Part shown: positions 15,560 to 20,274 of the stretch, piece by piece | Position numbering within the stretch: the stretch's first letter is position 1 | How the letters are laid out: each line of letters begins with the position of its first letter | NCBI GenBank assembly: GCA_900763875.1 | Contig: CAAFLX010000007.1 | Span: 1 to 20,274 of the forward strand | DNA from: Clostridia bacterium | GTDB taxonomy: Bacteria > Bacillota > Clostridia > Christensenellales > CAG-917 | Length of the DNA: 20,274 bases | Direction of reading: 5' to 3' | Translations under genes and position numbers: made by a program | The notes under the pieces: model-generated | The model's input: only the letters and a program-made list of their open reading frames with translations | What the model was told of the DNA's origin: nothing | The model's database searches: none

Positions 15560-16063
15560 ATGTCTAAATTAGGAAAACGCACAGACCAAAGAATGGCTAT
15601 GCTTAAAAATCAGGTTTCCGAGCTTCTTTGGTACGGTCAAATCGAAACGACTGTTGACCGTGCAAAAGCAGTCAGAAGCCTTGCTGAAAAATATATCACC
15701 ATCGCAATGAGAGCCTACCAAGACGACGTCAAGGTCACAAAGACCGTCACCGACGCAAAGGGCGCAAAGAAAGAAGTCGTTTTCACCAACGACGGCCCGA
15801 AGAAGCTCAATGCACGTCGTAGACTTATGGCAGAACTCGTCGATCTTCAAGAAATCAAGGGCGAAAAGGAATCCAAGTCCGCTTACAGAGCGCGCATCAA
15901 AGATACCAAACACCCCCTCATCGAAAAGATGTTCAAAGAGTATGCCCCCAAGTACGACGCTCGCAAGAACGAACTTGGACAAGGCGGCGGTTACACCCGC
16001 ATCCTCAAGACCGGCACTCGCCGTGGCGACGCAGCACAAACCTGCATCATCAAACTCATCTAA
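15560..16063 (+). CDS. rplQ: 50S ribosomal protein L17, enlarged form
   Basis: L17 lies near the tunnel exit. The family ends are clear: an N-terminal part with LLWYGQIETTVDRAKAVRSLAEK and a C-terminal GGYTRILKTGTRRGDAAQT. The protein is 167 residues, against about 115-130 in most bacteria. Extra sequence appears at about residues 53-82 (VTKTVTDAKGAKKEVVFTND) and 96-118, both charged and predicted surface-exposed. Enlarged L17 proteins are known in some Clostridia. It is the last gene of the cluster, before a terminator. Confidence 0.96.
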   Translation: MSKLGKRTDQRMAMLKNQVSELLWYGQIETTVDRAKAVRSLAEKYITIAMRAYQDDVKVTKTVTDAKGAKKEVVFTNDGPKKLNARRRLMAELVDLQEIKGEKESKSAYRARIKDTKHPLIEKMFKEYAPKYDARKNELGQGGGYTRILKTGTRRGDAAQTCIIKLI

Positions 16064-16089
16064 TTGAGTCTTTGAAAAAACACAAAGAA

Positions 16090-16115
16090 TCCACCGAATT
16101 ATTCGGTGGATTTTT
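16090..16115 (+). terminator. Intrinsic terminator of the ribosomal protein cluster
   Basis: Nine base pairs between 16090-16098 and 16102-16110 (core CCACCGA/TCGGTGG) with a TTA loop are followed at once by TTTTT. It lies 27 nt after the rplQ stop and ends the super-operon. Confidence 0.92.
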
Positions 16116-16224
16116 GTATATAATCGGGAAACTATATGACAAGTACTGAATGATATTTTAATGAGATTATAATAATCATTAATAATAAGAGCCGTTTGTA
16201 CGTAGTAAAAATACTATCACAAAA

Positions 16225-16260
16225 TTGACTTTTGGAATAATTGTGGTATAATTATGGTAC
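16225..16260 (+). promoter_or_regulatory. Promoter and possible operator of the toxin-antitoxin operon
   Basis: TTGACT (16225-16230) and TATAAT (16247-16252) are 16 bp apart, with an extended TGG just before the -10. The -10 overlaps the palindrome ATAATTAT (16248-16255). The decamer GGTATAATTA is echoed by GGTACAAT a few bases later, so a second -10 or an operator is possible. Phd/YefM antitoxins usually autorepress by binding palindromes over their own promoter; that role here is inferred. Predicted leader is about 24 nt, with GAGGT as RBS. Confidence 0.75.
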
Positions 16261-16282
16261 AATGCTGTATGTGAGGTAAGAA

Positions 16283-16615
16283 ATGCCAACGATTATACCT
16301 ATAAAAGAACTTAAAAACACTGCGGAAATATCAAAACTCTGCGATGAAAAAAACGAACCGGTGTTTGTGACCAAAAACGGCTACGGTGATTTGGTTGTTA
16401 TGAGTCAGGATTGTTTCGACGATAAGTACGGCGATGATTTTGCTTCGCTTATCAAACGTCTATATGACAAGAGAAACGATTATCTTAACATAAAACTTTA
16501 TGAAACGCTCACCGAAAACGCAAAAACCGATGACGAAAAGACGTTTTATACGGGGGTTTTCAATACGGTACTTATGATAAAGCAAAAAGAGGTTATAAGA
16601 AATGAGAAATTCTGA
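16283..16615 (+). CDS. Phd/YefM-family antitoxin
   Basis: The 110-residue product starts MPTIIPIKELKNTAEISKLC and continues EPVFVTKNGYGDLVVMS, the hallmark of the Phd/YefM DNA-binding fold (about residues 1-50). The C-terminal half, charged and helical by composition, is where such antitoxins bind and neutralise their toxin. It overlaps the downstream kinase gene by 14 bases, as toxin-antitoxin pairs often do. It is longer than the shortest members (about 75-85 residues). The fold is well supported; the pairing is inferred from overlap and order. Confidence 0.9.
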   Translation: MPTIIPIKELKNTAEISKLCDEKNEPVFVTKNGYGDLVVMSQDCFDDKYGDDFASLIKRLYDKRNDYLNIKLYETLTENAKTDDEKTFYTGVFNTVLMIKQKEVIRNEKF

Positions 16616-17222
16616 ATTAACCGTTTTTGCAGGCGTAAACGGCGCAGGGAAAAGCACTTTGTACAAAATGTTGAACGGTAATTTCGGCGTGCGACTTAAC
16701 AGCGACGAAATCGTGCAAAACAACAAGTGGGATTGGAAAGATTCCGCGTGCCAACTTAATGCGGCAAAAGAACTTATCCGTTTGCAAAACGAGTTGCTGA
16801 AAAATCACGAATCGTTTAATCGCGAAACGACTTTGTGCGGAACGTCCATCGTGAAAACGATAGAAACTGCCGCAGAAAAAGGCTACAGAATCGAATTGTT
16901 TTACGTCGGCGTCGCTTCGCCCGAAATTGCAATCAAAAGGGTGCAGGATAGAGTAGAAAAGGGAGGTCACGGTGTCAGCGCAGAAACTATAGAACAACGC
17001 TACGACAACTCGCAAGAGAATTTGAAAATCGTTTTCGGATTGTGTGACGCAGTGCATTTTTACGACAATACCGTGTCGATGAAAGAGATTTGTTGGTGCA
17101 AAAACAACGAGATAAGAAGCAACGTTACGGCGTTCGAGTGGGAAAACGACGGCAATTTGAGTTGGCTGAAACATCTCATATCCGACATTTACGGCAATAT
17201 TAAAATAACTTATCAAAACTAA
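16602..17222 (+). CDS. Zeta-toxin-family kinase
   Basis: The 206-residue protein has a Walker A loop GVNGAGKST (residues 11-19), a following NSDEI (33-37) with a candidate catalytic Asp35, NRETT (73-77) in the substrate region, and the arginine signature RVEKGGHGVSAETIEQRY (117-134). This is the zeta toxin / COG4185 pattern. Studied zeta toxins phosphorylate UDP-N-acetylglucosamine and block cell-wall synthesis; the substrate here is unknown. All key residues are present, so it is probably active. AGAGG at 16588-16592 drives its start within the antitoxin gene. A non-toxin kinase role cannot be excluded. Confidence 0.88.
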   Translation: MRNSELTVFAGVNGAGKSTLYKMLNGNFGVRLNSDEIVQNNKWDWKDSACQLNAAKELIRLQNELLKNHESFNRETTLCGTSIVKTIETAAEKGYRIELFYVGVASPEIAIKRVQDRVEKGGHGVSAETIEQRYDNSQENLKIVFGLCDAVHFYDNTVSMKEICWCKNNEIRSNVTAFEWENDGNLSWLKHLISDIYGNIKITYQN

Positions 17223-17226
17223 TAAG

Positions 17227-17260
17227 AACGGCACTGAATTCAGTGCCGTTTTAACTTTTT
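17227..17260. terminator. Bidirectional terminator between convergent genes
   Basis: A perfect 24-bp palindrome (17227-17250, half-site AACGGCACTGAA) is followed by TTTTAACTTTTT on + and preceded by A-rich sequence that gives T residues on the minus strand. It separates the toxin gene from the convergent XRE gene and can serve both. Confidence 0.85.
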
Positions 17261-17271
17261 ATCTGAAAACT

Positions 17272-17475
17272 TTATTCGATGCCGTCGAAAAGGTCATCGT
17301 AACTCACGTCCAACGCCTTTGCAATGGCGACAATATTTGAAACTGTCGGTTCGACTTTGTCACATTCCCATTCGCTAATGCGTTGTTGCGATGTTCCCAT
17401 CTTGCAAGCAAGTTGCTTTTGATTGAGCCCATATCGCTCTCGTTCTGTTTTGAGGTTTTTTCCAAATGTTGACAT
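17272..17475 (-). CDS. Small XRE-family transcriptional regulator
   Basis: The product is 67 residues from the ATG at 17475 (MSTFGKNLKTERERYGLNQK); an ATG six bases earlier (17481) is also possible. It is little more than a helix-turn-helix: NQKQLACKMGTSQQRISEWE is helices 2-3, then PTVSNIVAIAKALDVSYDDLF. No Shine-Dalgarno sequence precedes either ATG. On the minus strand a TGT-TACTAT extended -10 (17490-17482) would start transcription near 17475, so the mRNA may be leaderless. It is divergent from the membrane-protein gene and probably represses it and itself. Confidence 0.9.
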   Translation of the reverse strand: MSTFGKNLKTERERYGLNQKQLACKMGTSQQRISEWECDKVEPTVSNIVAIAKALDVSYDDLFDGIE

Positions 17476-17521
17476 ATACATATAGTAACAAATACCCTAA
17501 AAATAGTGTTGACATACACTA
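17466..17521. promoter_or_regulatory. Candidate operators in the divergent control region
   Basis: The 10-mer TGTTGACATA occurs at 17467-17476 and 17507-17516, exactly 40 bp apart. The second copy lies within the inverted repeat TAGTGTTGACATACACTA (17504-17521) and overlaps the -35 of the + gene. The first copy sits on the start codon of the XRE gene. This suits autoregulation by a dimeric XRE repressor; binding itself is inferred. Confidence 0.6.
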
Positions 17522-17537
17522 AATAACGTGTTAATAT
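17509..17537 (+). promoter_or_regulatory. Promoter of the 144-aa membrane-protein gene
   Basis: A perfect TTGACA (17509-17514) is followed after 17 bp by TAATAT (17532-17537, 4 of 6). The -35 lies inside the inverted repeat 17504-17521, so bound regulator would occlude it. The predicted leader is about 24 nt and includes AAGGAGG at 17554-17560. Confidence 0.7.
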
Positions 17538-17567
17538 AAAATTAACAAACTCAAAGGAGGAAAACAA

Positions 17568-18002
17568 ATGAGGGAAACAAAAAAAATGCAAATAATGCCC
17601 CAAGATGAAGAACGCATTATCAACGCATATGCGTGTTTTGGATGGGTTGTTACGAGTTCACAAGAGGTTAAAGTTAAAGACTCTCACCTTGAGGCAGGTG
17701 CGATGTCCGGTACGATTTATAGCGTTACCGAAACGGAAAACTATGTTAATCTTCTTTTACAACGAGAAACGGATATGCCGAATTACCAAGCATTGAATGC
17801 TTGCCAAAAAGCGTACGAGTCGGCACAATCGAGATTGAAAGCAAAAAAGAAATTTAAGGCGCTTCTCCTTCTTCTTGGAAATATAATGTATGTGATTTAC
17901 TATATAATCGCGAACAAGAAGATATCCGAATCGAACGACGTTGCGTTCGCAGAAATGGATAAAGCACTCAATAAGGCGAGGCAAATACAATCCGCTAAAT
18001 AG
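17568..18002 (+). CDS. Hypothetical protein with one membrane segment
   Basis: I do not recognise this 144-residue protein. It starts after AAGGAGG with spacing of seven bases. Residues 1-90 are soluble in character; around 14-40 is INAYACFGWVVTSSQEV, reminiscent of small phage- or Clostridia-type proteins whose N-terminus carries a conserved 'GW' segment. A basic LKAKKKFK patch precedes a hydrophobic helix at about 96-115 (ALLLLLGNIMYVIYYIIA), then a polar tail with charged helix-forming sequence. The basic residues before the helix suggest a cytoplasmic N-domain. Control by the adjacent XRE repressor is likely. No toxin motif is evident. Confidence 0.75.
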   Translation: MRETKKMQIMPQDEERIINAYACFGWVVTSSQEVKVKDSHLEAGAMSGTIYSVTETENYVNLLLQRETDMPNYQALNACQKAYESAQSRLKAKKKFKALLLLLGNIMYVIYYIIANKKISESNDVAFAEMDKALNKARQIQSAK

Positions 18003-18026
18003 TTTTGGAATCCAATAGTTTTTTAC

Positions 18027-18065
18027 AAAGAGAAAGACGGTATTTTATGTCGTTTTTCTCTTTTT
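18027..18065 (+). terminator. Terminator of the 144-aa protein gene
   Basis: AAAGAGAAAGACG (18027-18039) pairs with CGTTTTTCTCTTT (18051-18063) over 13 positions with one G-U, leaving an 11-nt loop. The descending arm runs into TTTTT. Confidence 0.8.
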
Positions 18066-18578
18066 ATAGAAAGGAGTTTTTGCAATATAAATCCAACCTA
18101 ACGTGTTGCAAAAGAGCTGTGATGTATTTTGCAAGATATTTGCATAATCAATTGTTTATATTGTCAAAATGTGAAGATAAAATGCGGATATGTACAACAA
18201 TTTGAAAACAAATAAGCGAATATAATTGCGGATAAAGGGTGTGTTTTCTTGCTTATGCGGCGATACGTCGGAAGGTAGAGCGGGAGGTGCGAAAATCAAA
18301 AGTGTGCTTGAGCGTTCGTTTTGGAGCTTGTTCGATTGCCCGTTTCGGAGTGAGGGCGGAGTTAAGCGGCGGAGCGAGGTTTCGGGCGTGACCGTTGATT
18401 TTTCAGAGGGCGTTCGAGAAAGAAGTTTCACGGTTTTGAGATGTGTATCGCGTATATTTTTCGGCGTATTTGACAAAATTTAGCACGAGCCGTTTTGCAA
18501 AAGGCTACTCTGTAGCCAACCTTTTGCGCGACTTTTGTAAGATATATTGTGGTCGATAAAAAAATACGCAAATTATAC
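18066..18578. other. Gene-poor stretch before gapA
   Basis: About 510 nt without a supported gene. 18066-18225 is AT-rich. 18226-18440 is much more GC-rich with strong G-over-C bias on the + strand. Open frames of 85-106 codons exist on both strands there, but they use TTG or lack ribosome binding sites and have low-complexity, Arg/Ser-rich translations. At 18497-18527, GCAAAA/TTTTGC encloses the tight hairpin GGCTAC-TCT-GTAGCC. The block may be a dispersed intergenic repeat or a decayed gene. Confidence 0.4.
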
Positions 18579-18607
18579 TTGATTATTTTTTGTAATAATT
18601 GTAAAAT
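18579..18607 (+). promoter_or_regulatory. Promoter of gapA
   Basis: TTGATT (18579-18584, 4 of 6) and TAAAAT (18602-18607, 5 of 6) are 17 bp apart with an AT-rich spacer. Predicted start near 18614 gives a leader of about 50 nt. Confidence 0.7.
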
Positions 18608-18615
18608 AATGGCGG

Positions 18616-18628
18616 TTGGAATTTCCAA
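18616..18628. promoter_or_regulatory. Palindrome at the gapA transcription start
   Basis: TTGGAA-T-TTCCAA is a perfect inverted repeat just after the predicted start of transcription. It could be an operator or a 5'-end mRNA hairpin. It does not match the Rex consensus that I know. Confidence 0.4.
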
Positions 18629-18664
18629 TCAATATCGAAATACACCTTTATGGAGGAATTTATA

Positions 18665-19717
18665 ATGGCAAACGTAAAAGTCGCTATCAACGGTTTTGGT
18701 CGTATCGGACGTCTTGCTTTCAGACAAATGTTCGGTGCAGAGGGTTATGAAGTTGTCGCAATCAACGACCTCACCAGCCCCAAGATGCTCGCTCATCTTC
18801 TCAAGTACGACTCAACACAAGGCAACTACGCAAATTCTCACACGGTAGAAAGCTGTGACGCAGTTCTCAATGAGGACGGCACTGTCAAAGAAGACGGCTA
18901 CATCGTCGTTGACGGCAAGAAAATCACCATCTACGCCAAAGCAAAAGCTGCAGAGCTTCCCTGGGGCGAACTCGGTGTCGACGTCGTGTTGGAATGCACC
19001 GGTTTCTACACCTCCAAAGCAAAAGCACAAGCTCACATTGACGCAGGCGCACGCAAAGTCGTCATCTCTGCTCCCGCAGGCAACGACCTTCACACCATCG
19101 TCTACAACGTCAACCACACCACTTTGAAAGCAACCGACAACATCATCTCCGCTGCAAGCTGCACAACCAACTGCCTCGCACCCATGGCGAAAGCACTCAA
19201 CGATTTTGCACCTATCATGAGCGGTATCATGACCACGGTTCACGCATACACCGGCGACCAAATGCCTCTTGACGGGCCTCAAAGAAAGGGCGATTTGAGA
19301 AGAAGCCGCGCAGCAGCTGTCAACATCGTTCCCAACAGCACCGGCGCAGCAAAAGCAATCGGTCTTGTTATCCCCGAACTCAACGGCAAGCTCATCGGCT
19401 CTGCACAACGCGTTCCCACCCCCACCGGTTCGACCACCATTCTCGTTGCAGTTGTCAAAGGTCACGTCACCGTTGACGGCATCAACGCAGCAATGAAGGC
19501 AGCTGCAACCGAATCTTTCGGCTACAACACCGACCAAATCGTTTCTTCCGACATCATCGGCAGCCGTTTCGGTTCAATCTTCGACGCAACTCAAACCATG
19601 GTTGCACCCATGGAAGACGGCAACAGCCAAGTTCAAGTGGTTTCTTGGTACGACAACGAGAACAGCTACACTTCTCAAATGGTTCGTACAATCAAGTACT
19701 TCTCCGAACTCAAGTAA
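18665..19717 (+). CDS. gapA: Glyceraldehyde-3-phosphate dehydrogenase, NAD type
   Basis: The enzyme oxidises glyceraldehyde-3-phosphate to 1,3-bisphosphoglycerate in glycolysis. Of 350 residues, the Rossmann fold begins VAINGFGRIGRL (6-17), with Asp35 (INDL) favouring NAD. The catalytic Cys166 is in SAASCTTNCLAP and His193 in TVHAYTGDQ. The start is at 18665, after GGAGGAA (18652-18658); an ATG at 18650 lies ahead of that RBS. It is slightly longer than the usual 333-340 residues. Codon use is strongly biased to C-ending codons, as in the ribosomal genes and unlike the preceding segment. No pgk or tpi follows within the window. Confidence 0.97.
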   Translation: MANVKVAINGFGRIGRLAFRQMFGAEGYEVVAINDLTSPKMLAHLLKYDSTQGNYANSHTVESCDAVLNEDGTVKEDGYIVVDGKKITIYAKAKAAELPWGELGVDVVLECTGFYTSKAKAQAHIDAGARKVVISAPAGNDLHTIVYNVNHTTLKATDNIISAASCTTNCLAPMAKALNDFAPIMSGIMTTVHAYTGDQMPLDGPQRKGDLRRSRAAAVNIVPNSTGAAKAIGLVIPELNGKLIGSAQRVPTPTGSTTILVAVVKGHVTVDGINAAMKAAATESFGYNTDQIVSSDIIGSRFGSIFDATQTMVAPMEDGNSQVQVVSWYDNENSYTSQMVRTIKYFSELK

Positions 19718-19747
19718 AAACTGCGCTATTTAGCGAATAGCTTTGTC

Positions 19748-19812
19748 AAAGCCCCTCGTGCGACAACTCATGTGCTTCAAGCACATTAGGGTTGCCACTT
19801 GAGGGGCTTTTT
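19748..19812 (+). terminator. Hairpin A1, probable gapA terminator
   Basis: AAAGCCCCTC (19748-19757) pairs with GAGGGGCTTT (19801-19810) and runs into T residues. Further up, GTG pairs with CAC, CAAC with GTTG, and ATGTGCTT (19770-19777) with AAGCACAT (19779-19786). It ends transcription of gapA and is also the first A unit of the array. Confidence 0.85.
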
Positions 19813-19880
19813 CGCGCTCTTCATCTAAATAGCGCAGTTTTTACTTTCTAACCACAATATAAAGCGCGAATAACTGCGGC

Positions 19881-19943
19881 AGAGTCGCTCTCATCGAGTA
19901 GTCACGTACGTCAAGTACGCTCCTACCCGTTGCGAGCGGCTCT
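19881..19943 (+). repeat. Hairpin B1
   Basis: AGAGTCGCTC (19881-19890) pairs with GAGCGGCTCT (19934-19943) over 10 bp with one G-U, around an apex in which GTAC pairs with GTAC across a GTCAA loop. The 3' side is T-rich but interrupted (TTTCTTGTTCTT), so terminator activity would be weaker than A1. Confidence 0.75.
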
Positions 19944-19994
19944 TTCTTGTTCTTCATCTAAATAGCGCAGTTTTTAATAATATAAAATTTGTGT

Positions 19995-20056
19995 AGCAAC
20001 TCTCGCGCGACAACTCATGTACTTCAAGTACATTAGGGTTGCCGCTTGAGGGGCTT
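19995..20056 (+). repeat. Hairpin A2
   Basis: The same upper stem as A1 with two paired substitutions: GCG/CGC replaces GTG/CAC, and ATGTACTT/AAGTACAT replaces ATGTGCTT/AAGCACAT. The basal stem is weaker, since AGCAACTC faces GAGGGGCT. Confidence 0.75.
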
Positions 20057-20127
20057 TTTCGCGCTCTTTATCTAAATAGCGCAGTTTTTACTTTCTAACA
20101 AGCATACAAAGCGCGAATAACTTCGTC

Positions 20128-20189
20128 AGAGCCTGCCCCATAAACAGTCACGTACAACAAGTACGCTCCTACCCGTTGCGAGCGGCTCT
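20128..20189 (+). repeat. Hairpin B2
   Basis: Only AGAGCC/GGCTCT (20128-20133/20184-20189) remains of the basal stem, and the 5' side has diverged from B1, while the 3' side is almost identical to B1. The apex keeps GTAC-AACAA-GTAC. Confidence 0.7.
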
Positions 20190-20240
20190 TTCTTGTTCTT
20201 CATCTAAATATCGCAGTTTTTAATAATATAAAATTTGTGT

Positions 20241-20274
20241 AGCAACTCTCGCGCGACAACTCATGTACTTCAAG
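20241..20274 (+). repeat. Hairpin A3, cut by the window edge
   Basis: The visible 34 bases are identical to the start of A2, showing that the array continues to the right. Confidence 0.75.

Larger units (their letters stand above)
19712..20274. repeat. Tandem array of alternating hairpin units, 246-bp period
   Basis: Two related hairpin types, A and B, alternate A1-B1-A2-B2-A3 and continue past the edge. Matching points recur every 246 bp (247 between A1 and A2). Each complete unit ends in a near-identical tail, CTAAATAGCGCAGTTTTTA, at 19825, 19958, 20072 and 20204; the last has one change (ATATCGC). The first unit is bounded by a perfect 22-bp inverted repeat (19712-19733 with 19825-19846) that includes the gapA stop codon. 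TTCGCGCT at the right of A pairs with AGCGCGAA at the left of B (19811-19818/19863-19870; 20058-20065/20110-20117). Confidence 0.85.

Noticed and set aside
18005..18205. 66-codon open frame after the membrane-protein gene
   Set aside because: It spans an intrinsic terminator, has no ribosome binding site, and has no recognisable content.
18226..18483. 85-codon open frame with TTG start
   Set aside because: No ribosome binding site, biased composition, and the opposite strand is equally open; treated as non-coding.
19712..20274. CRISPR array
   Set aside because: Repeat units are long, complete hairpins with a 246-bp period and conserved interiors; there are no short repeats with unique spacers and no cas genes.
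19995..20274. Integron attC sites
   Set aside because: There are folded units with extrahelical bases, but no convincing RYYYAAC/GTTRRRY core pairs, no cassette ORFs and no integrase in view.

Overview
The window carries a nearly complete S10-spc-alpha ribosomal protein super-operon of a low-to-mid-GC Gram-positive bacterium. It is followed by a short AT-rich accessory segment, a glycolytic gapA gene, and an array of hairpin-forming tandem repeats that runs off the right edge. Firmicutes/Clostridia is suggested by AGGAGG-type ribosome binding sites, TTGACA/TATAAT-type promoters, the order adk-map-KOW protein-infA-rpmJ-rpsM-rpsK-rpsD-rpoA-rplQ with rpsD inside the alpha cluster, the short zinc-type S14, and the enlarged L17. 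An uncultured gut-type Clostridia genome is plausible, but the sequence alone does not fix a family.

Layout. 1-335: upstream flank, a sigma-A-type promoter and a leader of about 90 nt. 336-10861: rpsJ, rplC, rplD, rplW, rplB, rpsS, rplV, rpsC, rplP, rpmC, rpsQ, rplN, rplX, rplE, rpsN (zinc type), rpsH, rplF, rplR, rpsE, rpmD, rplO, secY, all on + with gaps of about 20 nt or less or short overlaps. 10862-10958: a large stem-loop merging into a strong promoter placed so that the adk transcript would be almost leaderless. 10959-12977: adk, map, a KOW-domain protein, infA, rpmJ. 12978-13146: a structured 169-nt spacer. 13147-16063: rpsM, rpsK, rpsD, rpoA, rplQ, closed by a clear terminator. The cluster supplies much of both ribosomal subunits plus the secretion channel, RNA polymerase alpha, IF-1, adenylate kinase and methionine aminopeptidase.

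16120-18650 looks like inserted accessory DNA, more AT-rich and with different codon choice. It holds a Phd/YefM-like antitoxin overlapping a zeta-toxin-family kinase, a convergent terminator, a small XRE-type regulator (- strand), and a divergently transcribed 144-aa protein with one predicted membrane segment. Regulator and membrane-protein gene share a 92-bp control region with a repeated operator-like motif. About 650 nt without a convincing gene follow.

18665-19717 is gapA with its own promoter. Directly after it, starting within its last codons, lies a 246-bp-period tandem array of two alternating hairpin types (19712-20274). Paired base changes between copies suggest the folded form is maintained. 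This array, the leaderless adk promoter and the Phd-zeta pair are the least routine parts of the window.
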